A stretch of DNA of 64,000 nucleotides, taken from Oenanthe sinensis (taxonomy: Eukaryota > Streptophyta > Magnoliopsida > Apiales > Apiaceae). The stretch lies in NCBI GenBank assembly GCA_028671895.1, contig CM053800.1, positions 16,823,886-16,887,885 on the forward strand. Direction: 5' to 3'. Each line of letters starts with the position of its first letter. The stretch's first letter is position 1. A program made the position numbers and the translations under genes. Below the pieces are notes generated by a model. It was given only the letters and a program-made list of their open reading frames with translations, was not told the DNA's origin and did not search any database. Positions 47,257 through 61,670 of the stretch are shown here, one piece after another.

Positions 47257-48604
47257 GCTCTCGCGATCTACGCTCTACGGTATCCACACGAACACTTTTC
47301 ATGAAGGATTGATGTGTACTAGCACCCGAAAACTTCTTCTCTCTCTATCTTCCTCCTCTCTCAGAGCGGCTAGGGTTTTTGTAAAATCTCTCTCTTATTA
47401 AATCAGCCCATAAAGAGATTATATAGAGAGGAATAAGTTTTCTAATTATAATCCAATTATAATTAATACTAATCCAAAATTCTAAATTATTTAATTAAGT
47501 CTCACTTAATTAATTAATTATTAATTTTGGAATTAGTTTAAGTAATTCATTTATTCTATTTATATAATTAATTAAGTCATACTTAATTAATATCATAAAT
47601 AAAATAAATTACTTATTTAATTTAAATTCATAATTTAAATTATTTCTCCTTCAAGCGTTCTTTGTGTGTGACCCTGTAGGTTATTATTACGTGGACAACA
47701 ATTTTAATATCTAATTAAAATTGTAAACAATGAGCGGCATCTAGTAATACATCATTGCTACCCAAATAATAATAATAAATCGGTGATTCGATTAAGCCTT
47801 TCGTGAATAATGTTCCATGTAATATAATCCCTTTAATCTTGATATTATAGATTAAACTCAAGGCATGTCTCGTGTCATCCTCTTCATAATTTAATCTTTA
47901 TTTTCTTGATCGATGAGTAGACTATTAAAATCAAATCAACATTTGAGCACGGCCGTGCATTTCATAGTCTCACTCAAACAAGAGGCCAATAATATCACTC
48001 CTAAAATTAGGAGGATTAAATCCCATCTAGATCATTCATATTTCTCATACGATTCATAATATACCCAATGTCCACTTTTATCATCACCCGGTCAAAGGTA
48101 ACTTTTAATGTAATCAAAGTATATTAATTCTCGTATATAAATATAATGATTTCAGGTCTAAGGATCATTACACCATTATCACAGTGAGAATTACTTATGA
48201 CACTTACTTCACATGTAGAATCTCATGGCGGGTCATTCCAGTGCCATGAATTGATACATGCACTTATGTTCTTGACTTTAGTATCCCCATACCTATGACC
48301 AATGAGATGTGGTCATCTGTCAAGAAACATACTAGTCTTTGTGCATTATTATTGTCCTTAAATAATAATACTCGACTAGGGAATTTTAGGAATAAGATAC
48401 TATTCATATAATCTCATTTTTAAGTCACATACTTAAAGATATATAATACGTATCAAAATTCTAAGGACATTTATTATGCTTTCAATTTATTACGCAGTAA
48501 ATAAAACATAATAAATAAATAATAATCAATAAAACATAATCCTTAATAATAAATATTTTCCTTAAAATATAAAAAGTATTGTCTCTAGAGCACAATTACT
48601 AACA
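47257..48604 (-). repeat. Family-B LTR, minus strand, last ~195 bp missing
   Basis: On the minus strand it starts TGTTAGTAATTG at 48604 and stops at GCGTAGATCGCGAGAGC (47257). TATA box TATATAA at 47419-47425. By eye it differs from 54276-55818 at only a few positions over the first 430 bp. Confidence 0.92.
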
Positions 48605-48605
48605 A

Positions 48606-48614
48606 TCTCCCACT
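48606..48614 (-). other. Polypurine tract of left B unit
   Basis: AGTGGGAGA on the minus strand, one base before the LTR. Confidence 0.85.
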
Positions 48615-48618
48615 TGCA

Positions 48619-51600
48619 CTAGAGCCAATTACCCAAGTATCCAAAACTCATGGAACTAGTGTGACTTTCGTGCTTCTGCTGCGACAAAGCCTTAGTCAGT
48701 GTGTCTGCAATATTATTATTAGTATACACTTTACATATATGTATATCTCCTTGATCATTAATCTCATTAATTAGGTGATATCTCCTAAGTACATGCCCAA
48801 ACAGCCTCATTGGCTGCTTCACAAGCATTAATATACTCAGGTTCTATTGTAAAATCAACAATTGTCTTTGCTGTGAACTATTCCAGCATACAACATCTCA
48901 ATAAAACACAAAGCCAGACAGAAACATTAAATTATCGTTATCTGTCTAGAAACCAGTATCACTGAAACCTCTTACAACTAGCTTCACATCTCCTCCATAT
49001 AACAAGAATGAATCTTTAGTCCTCTTTAAGTACTTAAGAATATTCTTGATTGTCGTCCAGTGACCTTCACCTGGATTAGATCGGTATCTACTCATCATGG
49101 TTAAAGCATACGAGACATCAGGACAAGTACATATCATTGCATACATTATAAAACCAATTGCTGACGCATATGGAATTTTACTCATGCAGTCTCTATCATC
49201 CAATGATTTAGGACAAATTTTATTTTGAGATCACTATCCCATGAGACATTGGGACATATCCATTTTAGTCTCTTTGCATTTGAAATCGATGCAAAACTTT
49301 GTCAATGTATGTACTCTAAATTAGGCCGATCAATAACCTTGATCTATCTCTATAGATCTCGATCCCTAATATATATGTCACATCGCCTAAGTCTTTCATT
49401 GAGAAATTATTTCTCAACCAAGTCTTCACAGTCTGTAGAGAAGGAATGTCATTCCCTATTAGTAATATATCATCAACATATAATACTAGGAATGCCACAT
49501 GGCTCCCACTAAATTTCTTGTAAACACAAGTTTCATTTTCATTCTGAATAAAGACAAACTCTTTTTGACTGTTTCATGAAAATAAATGTTCCATCTCCTC
49601 GAGGCCTGCTTTAATCCATAAATGGATCGACGCAACTTACATACATTTCCAGCATCCTTTAGATCAACAAAACCCTTAGGGTGTGTCATGTACACATCCA
49701 TATCTTCTTCAAGGCTCTCATTTAAGAAAGCGGTTTTGACATCCATTTGCCAGATTTCATAGTCATAGTAAGCAGCTATAGCAAGCAAAATCCTGATGGA
49801 CATGACCATAACAACTGGTGAAAAGGTCTCATCATAGTCAATACCATGAATTTTCTTGAAACCTTTTGCCACCAATCGTGCCTTATAGGTCTGTACATTA
49901 GCATCCATGTCGGTCTTCTTCTTGAAACCCACTTGCACCCTATAGGTTTTACCCCTTCAGGTGGATCAACCAAAGTCCATACTTAATTAGTATACATGGA
50001 TTCCATCTCAGATTTAATGGCATCCAGCCATCTCTTAGAATCTGGAGTGTTTATAGTATCTAGGTAGGTGAGAGGCTCATCTTCATCCACAAGCATCACA
50101 TCACCATCTTGAGTCAAGAGAAATCCATATTATCTCTCGGGCTCATGGCGAATCCTACTAAACCTACGAACACCTGTGTTTCTTGAGCAGTATTATTTTT
50201 CTTGTACATTCTACTCAGGTTCCTCCACTGGTTCAACGTTATCATGTGGGTCTCAAACTTCATTGAGATCTATTATCCTCCCACTGTCTCTCAGCAGTTC
50301 GAGCAACAAACACTTTGTTCTCGGAAGGATTATAGAATGAATAACCCCTTGTTTTAGTTGGGTATTCCACAAAATTACATTTGTCTGATTTTGGTCCTAG
50401 CTTGTCAGAGATTAGACGTTTCACAAACGCTTCACATCCCTAAAATTTTATAAATGACATGCTGTGACGTTGCTCAGTCCATATCTCATAAGGAGTCTTT
50501 TGAACCAATTTAGTAGGAACACAGTTAAGTGTATGTGGAGCCGTTTCCAGGGTGCAACCCCAGAAACTAATTGGAAGATTCATTGACTCAACATTGATCG
50601 CACCATGTCCAACAAGGTGTGATCTCTCCTATCAAAAACCTTTCTTTGATATTTTCTAATTCATCTTTATAGTCTTTGAACTTTTCAAATGATTCAGATT
50701 AGTTCTTCAAAAGATACATTTATCCGTATCTACTAAAATAATTAGTAAATTTTATGAAGTTAATAAAATCTACCTTTTGTCATTGTACACATCTGACCAC
50801 ATACATCACTATGTATAAGTCATACCCATTCAATGATCCCTTCACCATGTCCGGTAAAAGGAGCTTTAGTCATTTTGCCAAATAAGCCAAGATTCGCATC
50901 CTTTTGTATAATTCATAATCAAACTTTTCCATGAATGAATCCTTATGTATTCTGAAAATGCGTTTCTCATTAATATGGCCTCAACAACAGTGCCAAAGGT
51001 AATATTTTATTTGAGTCACTTTAGAACATATAAATTATTAATTAGTTGTGCAACATTATAAGGCTCATCATCAAAATAGAATAAACAACTATTGTTATTT
51101 AATTAAAATGAAAAAGCCTTTCTTGTCCAAACAAGAAACTGAAATAATGTCCCTGCCAATTGCAAGCACGTTATAACAATTATCAAGTTCTAAATTTTCC
51201 TTATAGGCCAAAAATTAAGTAACGAGTTCCTCGAACCAGAGCAACTATCTTTACTCCAATTCCAACCCGATACCTTAAGCTTGACCCTTATTGATCATCA
51301 TCTTCAGATCTTCCAATTAAGCATAACAGTTTAATTTCCAGTCTCTCAACTTTCCACAAAAGTGACAATCGTCTTCTTTATCAACACCTCATTCAGACTT
51401 TAGAGTCTGCTTTAGGGATTGGACTTTGGTTTGACAACGGAACTAGATCAAATCTTCTCCTTGCCTTTCCATTTTCCTTTCCCTTTTGCATTCCCTATGT
51501 TTACCATCAATATAGTAGTAGTTCATGCATTTATCATATTACTTTCAGCAGTTCTCAACATGCTTAGCAACTCAATGGGTGTTTTACCAATCTTATTCAC

Positions 51601-52084
51601 TTTATTGTTCATAACAAAATAAGAATAATATTTGTCCGAAGATTGTAAGATCAAATCTAACTGTCTTCAGACCAATCTGGAAACCCAAAATATCAATGGT
51701 ATTCATTATACCCTATAATCTTTAGAACATGTGGTGTAGCCGGGTCTCACTCTCCCTACTTGTAAGTGTATAGTGCCCTTTCAAATATATCTTGTGCTCA
51801 ATCGTTTCATAAGCATCTATATGCTTGTATTGCTTCTTAAGCTCAGCACATATATTTGCGAGCATGAGACATGAAACATCAGTCGCAACATCAATTTGCT
51901 TCCCATAAGGACTATGATTTGCACATGTTACATTCTCAACTTTAAGAGCAGGGGAAGAGATTTGACTAATATCGTGGTGCCCGAGGACGATCCTCAAGCT
52001 CCTATGTCAGTCAAGGAAATATATTCCCGTCCACTTGTCCTTCTCAAGAACTGATCGCATAGAGAAGTTGTTTGTGTTTATCAT
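48619..52084 (-). pseudogene. gag-pol of left B unit, heavily degenerate
   Basis: Start ATG at 52084 (minus); end at 48619. Gag remnant 51400-52084 with a stop inside the first 30 codons; zinc knuckle degenerate; the protease active site is not recognisable. Integrase has lost the block with the second Asp and the Glu (near 50620-50650). RT (49316-50000) has KARLVAKGF, DETFSP and YVDD (~49465), but a frameshift just before YVDD and a stop soon after. RNase H lacks the segment between AVW and RRYHL (near 48800). Compared with element A it could not supply integrase or RNase H. Each listed lesion is shared with the right unit. Confidence 0.88.
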
Positions 52085-54261
52085 TTGATATCTACAATAT
52101 TAAAGTGCATAAAATAAACTAGATTGCAAATTTAATATTAATTATGTTTAAGTGATTATGGTATATCATCATATACCTCCCACTATTTTTATCAAACTAA
52201 TAGCCCTTACTATTAATTTGGAAAGTATATCCCATAATTCTTTCTAGTGAGCCAAGATCCATATTTCGTCATGTCCTAAGTCAACCACTGGAAGTCCTTA
52301 GAAAATGATTATTTAGGTAGACAACAGTTGTCAATTATATCATATATAATTCTTGGATAGTTTGGTGAACAACGATTGATCTTATCTATCTAATAGACTT
52401 TTAACCAAACTCTATGCTTCTAAGTTCATCATAGTTGAATATAACCGTTTATTTTCACTTATTATGACGACTCAGTTAAGTTAGACCCAATGATACAACG
52501 GCCGAATATAACCGTTTATATTCGTCGCATCTCACCACGATAGATAGGAGTCCCCTGCCACTGACAGTCCTTCTCCTTATCGATCTAGGATTCGATGAGT
52601 GTTCATTCATTGGAAAGCATCCGAGTAAAACTTAATATTTTGTTAAGGGGTTTTAGAAAATTTATAACGATCATGATCACATCATAAAGAGATCCTCAAT
52701 TTTTCCTTGAACCAAATATTTCAAATCGACATCTTAAATTGTTCATTTCCCAGGTAGATGGAGGATATCAATGGTCACACTTAAAACCCATCAGCCTTAC
52801 GAATACGCATATCCGCTTTTATCAGAAAATCCCAATTATAGATATCAAAAATCCATATTTAATTCCGTGTTTTAAAAATCCATATTTCATAAACACAAGA
52901 ATCTCATGATCGTTTGTTAATTTTAAAATCTTGAATCGTTACAGATTTTATCTTGTTTAAGCAAACATGGTATGGGTGTCGTATCTAATACATACATGAT
53001 TAATCAATATTAAGCACGCATCTCAATTATATCAACGCATACATACCAATACATGCAATCATATACATATATGTAATGTGCGTAAATTAAACGTGTTTGG
53101 TTATGGCCCCATCCTATATGATATTTCCAAGCTAATGGAAATATCAAGGTCAGTCTATGGTGGTTTTAAAAATACTATCTATTACATGTCTTCTTTCTTC
53201 ATTGCTCCATCATCCCCTTTTGGATCGCCTCCTTGCTTACAAGTCTTCATCAATAATTACATTAAATAATAAAAATAAAACTATTCTAATGAAATTACAA
53301 GAAGAACTCGAGTTACATTCGAGATAATTAAATTACAATGAATAAACGACATGCAAGTCGTATTTAGAAACCAAAACCATAAATCAAAACCACTATCCTA
53401 TAGGTCTTTAGGCCATAACCATCCACCATGCTATCATATAACACATATAATATATCTCATATTATATAATCATATCATATAATCATATATAACAAATTTC
53501 AAAATTTCAGAAAATTAAAAACAGATTTCTAAAGACAATAAATCGCTATTTCGAGGCTCTTAACGATGTCAAATGCCTTACAGACCCGTCGATGATAGCA
53601 AAGCTATCAGTTTTGTTCATTGGCCCGATTCCAGTCAGAAAACACATATCGTTTACAAAAATCGGATATCGCAGTCAGATTTCTCCAAATCTGACGGTGT
53701 TTCAGAAATCGTATCATATACAATTCTCATAACAAGAACAAGCATATATCATATATACATACACAGTGATACATACAATCATCATATGATTATACATCAC
53801 ATGAATATCATATATTCATAATATATACATACATATACTCAAAATTTTAGAAAATCAAATAATTTTCAGAAAATAATAAATCACCGTTTTGGAGGCTGTA
53901 ACGACATCTAATAGCTTACAGACGCAGAGCTGACTTTGTCAGTATTGCTTAGTGACCCGATTCCAGTCAGAAAACACATATCGTTTGCGAAAATCGGACA
54001 ACAGACAGAGATTTCAGAAAATCAACGGCAGCCGTTTCAGAATTCGTATCGAATACGATTCCCATAATAAGAACAAACATGTATCATATACATACATCAA
54101 CACACATAATCATCACATGATTATATATCATAAAATATCATATATTCATAATATATATAAATATATACATATTATATCAATATAAAATCATGATAGATCG
54201 CATACATGCTTATATTACAAAAACTGTCAAGCACATAACCGAATTAAAACGTTTCGCAAGT
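52085..54261 (-). other. Leader of left B unit with ~330-bp tandem duplication
   Basis: Mirror of 56023-58200. The duplication covers about 53510-54169. Hairpin arms CTCGA/TCGAG at 53308-53323 and a PPT-like CCTCCCACT (minus AGTGGGAGG) at 52176-52184. ORFs of 60-80 codons here are low-complexity and mirrored in the other arm. Confidence 0.75.
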
Positions 54262-54274
54262 AGCTCTGATGCCA
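54262..54274 (-). other. Primer binding site of left B unit
   Basis: TGGCATCAGAGCT on the minus strand, one base after the LTR end at 54276. Confidence 0.85.
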
Positions 54275-54275
54275 T

Positions 54276-55818
54276 TGTAGGGTTTCGTGACACAAACACA
54301 GCGGAATAAACGCGAAAAATAAATCAAAATAGCGAAACCCTCTGTAGGATCCATGCGAAAACAAAAGATTTAATTCGGAGATAAAGAATAAATACCTTTA
54401 GAAGGTTTAACAGTTCATTAATGAAAGATTAATGGAGGTCCAAAGCTTGTTTAATCACCACGTATCCCGCTCTGGCGATCTACGTTCTACGGTATCCACA
54501 CGAACACTTTTCATGAAAGATTGATGTGTACTAGCACCCGAAAACTTCTTCTCTCTCTATCTTCCTCCTCTCTCAGAGCGGCTAGGGTTTTTATAAAATC
54601 TCTCTCTTATTAAATCAGCCCATAAAGAGATTATATAGAGAGAGGAATACGTTTTCTAATTATAATCCAATTATAATTAATACTAATCCAAAATTCTAAA
54701 TTATTTAATTAAGTCTCACTTAATTAATTAATTATTAATTTTAGAATTAGTTTAAGTAATTCATTTATTCTATTTATATAATTAATTAAGTCATACTTAA
54801 TTAATATCATAAATAAAATAAATTACTTATTTAATTTAAATTCATAATTTAAATTATTTCTCCTTCAAGCGTTCTTTGTGTGTGACCCTGTAGGTTATTA
54901 TTACGTTGACAACAATTTTAATATCTAATTAAAATTGTAAACAATGAGCGGCATCTAGTAATACATCATTGTTACCCAAGTAATAATAATAAGTCGGTGA
55001 TTTAATTAAGCCTTTCGTGAATAATGTTCCATGTAATATAATCCCTTTAATCTTGATATTATAGATTAAACTCAAGGCATGTCTCGTGTCATCCTCTTCA
55101 TAATTTAATCTTTATTTTCTTGATCGATGAGTAGACTATTAAAATCAAATCAACATTTGAGCACGGCCGTGCATTTCATAGTCTCACTCAAACAAGAGGC
55201 CAATAATATCACTCCTAAAATTAGGAGGATTAAATCCCATCTAGATCATTCATATTTCTCATACGATTCATAATATACCCAATGTCCACTTTTATCATCA
55301 CCCGGTCAAAGGTAACTTTTAATGTAATCAAAGTATATTAATTCTCGTATAGAAATATAATGATTTCAGGTCTAAGGATCATTACACCATTATCACAGTG
55401 AGAATTACTTATGACACTTACTTCACATGTAGAATCTCACGGCGGGTCATTCCAGTGCCATGAATTGATACATGCACTTATGTTCTTGACTTTAGTATCC
55501 CCATACATATGACCAATGAGATGTGGTCATCTGTCAAGAAACATACTAGTCTTTGTGCATTATTATTGTCCTTAAATAATAATACTCGACTAGGGAATTT
55601 TAGGAATAAGATACTATTCATATAATCTCATTTTTAAGTCACATACTTAAAGATATATAATACGTATCAAAATTCCAAGGACATTTATTATGCTTTCAAT
55701 TTATTACGCAGTAAATAAAACATAATAAATAAATAATAATCAATAAAACATAATCCTTAATAATAAATATTTTCCTTAAAATATAAAAAGTATTGTCTCT
55801 AGAGCACAATTACTAACA
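54276..55818 (-). repeat. Complete family-B LTR (1,543 bp), centre of the inverted pair
   Basis: Minus-strand start TGTTAGTAATTG at 55818, end ACCCTACA at 54276. TATA box 54631-54637. U5 pair at 54333-54341 and 54279-54287. Most of it forms the ~1.35-kb unpaired centre of the inverted repeat. Confidence 0.93.
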
Positions 55819-56009
55819 GATACGTGGTGATTAAACAATCCTTGGACCTCCATTAATCTTCCATTAATGAACTGTTAAAGCTTCTAAAGGTATTTATTCT
55901 TTATCTCCGAATTAAATCTTTTGTTTTCGCATGGATCCTGCGGAAGGTTTCGCTATTTTGATTTATTTTTCGCGTTTATTCCGCTGCGTTTGTGTCACGA
56001 AACCCTTCA
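55819..56009 (+). repeat. 3'-terminal 191 bp of a family-B LTR
   Basis: Starts GATACGTGGTGATT, directly after the CTAACA end of the preceding inverted LTR, and ends ACCCTTCA. It is the missing tail of the left LTR (47257-48604). Confidence 0.92.
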
Positions 56010-56010
56010 A

Positions 56011-56022
56011 TGGCATCAGAGC
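56011..56022 (+). other. Primer binding site of right B unit
   Basis: TGGCATCAGAGC, identical to that of element A. Confidence 0.87.
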
Positions 56023-58200
56023 TACTTGCGAAATGTTTTAATTCGGTTATGTGCTTAACAGTTTTTGATATATAAGCATGTATGCGATCTATCATGATTT
56101 TATATTGATACAATATGTATATGTTTATATATATTATGAATATATGATATTTTATGATATATAATCATGTGATGATTATGTGTGTTGATGTATGTATATG
56201 ATACATGTTTGTTCTTATTATGGGAATCGTATTCGATACGAATTCTGAAACGGTTGTCGTTGATTTTCTGAAATCTGTGTCCGTTGTCCGATTTTCGCAA
56301 ACGATATGTGTTTTCTGACTGGAATCAGGTAACTGAGCAATACTGACATAGTCAACTCTGCGTCTGTAAGCCATTAGATGTCGTTACAGCCTCCAAAACG
56401 GTGATTTATGATTTTCTGAAAATTATTTGATTTTCTAAAATTTTGAGTATATGTATGTATATATTATGAATATATGATATTCATGTAATGTATAATCATA
56501 TGATGATTGTATGTATCTCTGTATATGTATATATGATATATGCTTGTTTTGTTATGAGAATTGTATATGATACGATTTCTGAAACACCGTCAGATTTGGA
56601 GAAATCTGACTGCCGTATCCGATTTTCGTAAACGATATGTGTTTTCTGACTGGAATCGGGCCACTGAACAAAACTAATAGCTATGCTATCACCGACGGGT
56701 CTGTAAGGCGTTTGACGTCGTTAAGGGCCTCGAAATAGTGATTTATTATCTTCAGAAATCTGGTTTTAATTTTCTGAAATTTCGAAATTTGTTATATATG
56801 ATTATATGATATGATTATATAATATGAGATATATTATATGTGTTATATGATAGCATGGTGGATGGTTATGGCCTAAAGACCTATATGATAGTGGTTTTGA
56901 TTTATGGTTTTGGTTTCTAAATACGACTTGCATGTCGTTTATTCATTGTAATTTAATTATCTCGAATGTAACTCGAGTTCTTCTTGTAATTTCATTAGAA
57001 TAGTTTTATTTTTATTATTCAATGTAATTATCGATGAAGACTTGCAAGCAAGGAGGCGATCCAAAAGGGGATGATTGAGCAATGAAGAAAGAAGACATGT
57101 AATTGATAGTATTTTTAAAACCACCATAGACTGACCTTGATATTTCCATTAGCTTGGAAATATCATATAGGATGGGGCCATAACCAAACACGTTTAATTT
57201 ACGCACATTACATATATGTATATGATTGCATTTATTGGTATGTATGCGTAGATATAATTGAGATGCATGCTTAATATTGATTAATCATGTATGTATTAGA
57301 TACGACACCCATGCCATGTTTGCTTAAACAAGATAAACTCTGTAACGATTCAAGATTTTAAAATTAACAAACGATCATGAGATTCTTGTGTTTATGAAAT
57401 ATGGATTTTTTAAAACACAGAATTAAATATGGATTTTTGATATCTATAATTGGGATTTTCTGACAAAAGCGGATATGCGTATTCGTAAGGCTGATGGGTT
57501 TTAAGTGTGACCATTGGTATCCTCCATCTACCTGGGAAATGAACAATTTAAGATATCGATTTGAAATATTTGGTTCAAGGAAAAATTGAGGATCTCTTTA
57601 TGATGTGATCATGATCGTTATAAATTTTCTAAAACCCCTTAACAAAATATTAAGTTTTACTCGGATGCTTTCCAATGAATGAACACTCATCGAATCCTAG
57701 ATCGATAAGGGGAAGGACTGTCAGTGGCAGGGGACTCCTATCTATCGTGGTGAGATGCGACGAATATAAACGGTTATATTCGGCCGTTGTATCATTGGGT
57801 CTAACTTAACTGAGTCGTCATAATAAGTGAAAATAAACGGTTATATTCAACTATTATGAACTTAGAAGCATAGAGTTTGGTTAAAAGTCTATTAGATAGA
57901 TAAGATCAATCGTTGTTCACCAAACTATCCAAGAATTATATATGATATAATTGACAACTGTTGTCAACCTAAATAATCATTTTCTAAGGACTTCCAGTGG
58001 TTGACTTAGGACATGACGAAATATGGATCTTGGCTCACTAGAAAGAATTATGGGATATACTTTCCAAATTAATAGTAAGGGCTATTAGTTTGATAAAAAT
58101 AGTGGGAGGTATATGATGATATACCATAATCACTTAAACATAATTAATATTAAATTTGCAACCTAGTTTATTTTATGCACTTTAATATTGTAGATATCAA
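56023..58200 (+). other. Leader of right B unit with ~330-bp tandem duplication
   Basis: Copies at about 56116-56445 and 56446-56775: ATATTATGAATATATGATAT starts at 56131 and 56461, and ACGATATGTGTTTTCTGACT at 56301 and 56632. Element A has only one such unit. The distal half (56860-58180) is highly similar to the A leader: ACGAC/GTCGT arms at 56923 and 56934, CTCGA/TCGAG at 56961 and 56973, AATTAATAG/CTATTAGTT at 58067 and 58082, and AGTGGGAGG at 58101. Confidence 0.78.
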
Positions 58201-61200
58201 ATGATAAACACAAACAACTTCTCTATGCGATCAGTTCTTGAGAAGGACAAGTTGACGTGAATATATTTCCTTGACTGACATAGGAGCTTGAGGATCGTCC
58301 TCGGGCACCACGATATTAGTCAAATCTCTTCCCCTGCTCTTAAAGTTGAGAATGTAACATGTGCAAATCATAGTGCTTATTGGAAGCAAATTGATGTTGC
58401 GACTGATGTTTCATGTCTCATGCTCGCAAATATATGTGCTGAGCTTAAGAAGCAATACAACCATATAGATGCTTATGAAACGATTGAGCACAAGATATAT
58501 TTGAAAGGGCACTATACACTTACAAGTAGGGAGAGTGAGACCCGGTTACACCACATGTCCTAAAGATTATAGGGTATAATGAATACCATTGATATTTTGG
58601 GTTTCCAGATTGGTCTGGAGACAGTTAGATTTGATCTTACAATCTCTGGACAAATATTATTCTTATTTTGTTATGAACAATAAAGTGAATAAGATTGGTA
58701 AAACACCCATTGAGTTGCTAAGCATGTTGAGAACTGCTGAAAGTAATATGATAAATTCATGAACTACTACTATATTGATGGTAAACATAGGGAATGCAAA
58801 AGGGAAAGAAAAATGGAAAGGCAAGGAGAAGATTTGATCTAGTTCCGTTGTCAAACCAAAGTTCAATCCCTAAAGCAGACTCTAAAGTCTGAATGAGGTG
58901 TTGATAAAGAAGACGATTGTCACTTCTGTGGAAAGTTGGGAGACTAGAAATTAAACTGTCATGCTTAATTGGAAGATCGGAAGATGATGATCAATAAGGG
59001 TCAAGCTTAAGGTATCGAGTTGGAATTGGAGTAAAGATAGTTGCTCTGGTTCGAGGAACTCGTTACTTAATTTTTAGCCTATAAGGAAAATTTAGAACTT
59101 AATAATTGTTATAGCGTGCTTGCAATTGGCAGAGACATTATTTCAGTTTCTTGTTTGGACAAGAAAGGCTTTTTCATTTTATAACAATAGTTGTTTATTC
59201 TATTTTGATGATGAGCCTTATAATGTTGCACATCTAATTAACAATTTATATGTTCTAAAGTGACTCAAATCAAATATTATCTTTGGCACTGTTGTTGAGG
59301 CCGTATTAATAAGAAACGCATTTTCAGAATACATAAGGATGCATTCATGGATAAGTTTGATTATGAATCATACAAAAGGATGCGAATCTTGGTTTATTTG
59401 GTAAAATGACTAAAGCTCCTTTTACCGGACATGGTGAAGGGATCATTGAATGGGTATGACTTATACATAGTGATGTATGTGGTCATATGTGTACGATGAC
59501 AAAAGGTAGATTTTATTAACTTCATAAAATTTACTAATTATTTTAGTAGATACGGATATATGTATCTTTTGAAGAACTAATCCGAATCATTTGAAAAGTT
59601 CAAAGACTATAAAGATGAAGTAGAAAATATCAAAGAAAAGTTTTTTTTTGATAGGAGAGATCACACCTTGTTGGACATGGTGCGATCAATGTTGAGTCAA
59701 TGAATCTTCCAATTAGTTTCTGGGGTTGCACCCTGGAAACGGCTCCACATACACTTAACTGTGTTCCTACTAAATTGGTTCAAAAGACTCCTTATGAGAT
59801 ATGGACTGAGCAACGTCACAGCATGTCATTTATAAAATTTTGGGGATGTGAAGCGTTTGTGAAACGTCTAATCTCTGACAAGCTAGGACCAAAATCAGAC
59901 AAATGTAATTTTGTGGAATACCCAACTGAAACAAGGGGTTATTCTTTCTATAATCCTTCCGAGAACAAAGTGTTTGTTGCTCGAACTGCTGAGAGACAGT
60001 GGAAGGATAATAGATCTCAATGAAGTTTGAGACCCACATGATAACGTTGAACCAGTGGAGGAACCTGAGTAGAATGTACAAGAAAAATAATACTGCTCAA
60101 GAAACACAGGTGTTCGTAGGTTTAGTAGGATTCGCCATGAGCCCAAGAGATAATATGGATTTCTCTTGACTCAAGATGGTGATGTGATGCTTGTGGATGA
60201 AAATGAGCCTATCACCTACCTAGATACTATAAACACTCCAGATTCTAAGAGATGGCTGGATGCCATTAAATCTGAGATGGAATCCATGTATACTAATCAA
60301 GTATGGACTTTGGTTGATCCACCTGAAGGGGTAAAACCTATAGGGTGCAAGTGGGTTTTCAAGAAGAAGACCGACATGAATGCTAATGTACAGACCTATA
60401 AGGCACGATTGGTGGCAAAAGGTTTCAAGAAAATTCATGGTATTGACTATGATGAGACCTTTTCACCAGTTGTTATGGTCATGTCCATCAGGATTTTACT
60501 TGCTATAGCTGCTTACTATGACTATGAAATCTGGCAAATGGATGTCAAAACCGCTTTCTTAAATGAGAGCCTTGAAGAAGATATGGATGTGTACATGACA
60601 CACCCTAAGGGTTTTGTTGATCTAAAGGATGCTGGAAATGTATGTAAGTTGCGTCGATCCATTTATGGATTAAAGCAGGCCTCGAGGAGATGGAACATTT
60701 GTTTTCATGAAACAGTCAAAAAGAGTTTGACTTTATTCAGAATGAAGATGAAACTTGTGTTTATAAGAAGTTTAGTGGGAGCCATGTGGCATTCCTAGTA
60801 TTATATGTTGATGATATATTACTAATAGGGAATGACATTCCTTCTCTACAGACTGTGAAGACTTGGTTGAGAAATAATTTCTCAATGAAAGACTTAGGCG
60901 ATGTGACATATATATTAGGGATCGAGATCTATAGAGATAGATCAAGGTGATTGATCGGCCTAATTTAGAGTACATACATTGACAAAGTTTTGCATCGATT
61001 TCAAATGCAAAGAGACTAAAATGGATATGTCCCAATGTCTCATGGGATAGTGATCTCAAAATAAAATTTGTCCTAAATCATTGGATGATAGGGACTGCAT
61101 GAGTAAAATTTCATATGCGTCAGCAATTGGTTTTATAATGTATGCAATGATATGTACTTGTCCTGATATCTCGTATGCTTTAACCATGATGAGTAGATAC

Positions 61201-61666
61201 TGATCTAATCCAGTTGAAGGTCACTGGACGACAGTCAAGAATATTCTTAAGTACTTAAAGAGGACTAAAGATTCATTCTTGTTATATGGAGGAGATGTGA
61301 AGCTAGTTGTAAGAGGTTTCAGTGATACTGGTTTCTAGACAGATAACGATAATTTAATGTTTCTGTCTGGCTTTGTGTTTTATTGAGATGTTGTATGCTG
61401 GAATGGTTCACAACAAAGACAATTGTTGATTTTACAATAGAACCTGAGTATATTGATGCTTGTGAAGCAGCCAAGGAGGCTGTTTGGGCATGTACTTAGG
61501 AGATATCACCTAATTAATGAGATTAATGATCAAGGAGATATACATATATGTAAAGTGTATACTAATAATAATATTGCAGACACACTGACTAAAGGCTTTT
61601 TCGCAGCAGAAGCACGAAAGTCACACTAGTTCCATGAGTATTGGATACTTGGGTAATTGTCTCTAG
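58201..61666 (+). pseudogene. gag-pol of right B unit, heavily degenerate
   Basis: ATG at 58201. Gag to ~59000 with stops, including TGA near 58258 that the left unit lacks and one near 58273 that it shares. Integrase core is collapsed at ~59640 (a T9 run joins upstream core to the DHTLLDMVR segment), removing the second Asp and the Glu of DDE; the C-terminal half is at 59700-60023. RT from 60166 holds KPIGCKWVFKKKTD, DETFSP and YVDD (~60808), with a frameshift near 60730 and TGA/TAG near 60950-60970. RNase H has lost ~40 codons near 61490. The end TAG is at 61664. Non-autonomous; any recent movement would have needed enzymes in trans. Confidence 0.9.
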
Positions 61667-61670
61667 TGCA

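Noticed and set aside
49225..49512. Open frame of 95 codons found identically at 60772-61059 in the other arm
   Set aside because: Antisense to the RT region; identity reflects the inverted repeat, not selection.
53573..54185. ORFs of 77-82 codons and their mirror at 56100-56374
   Set aside because: Low-complexity sequence in the B leader, mirrored by the inverted duplication; not genes.
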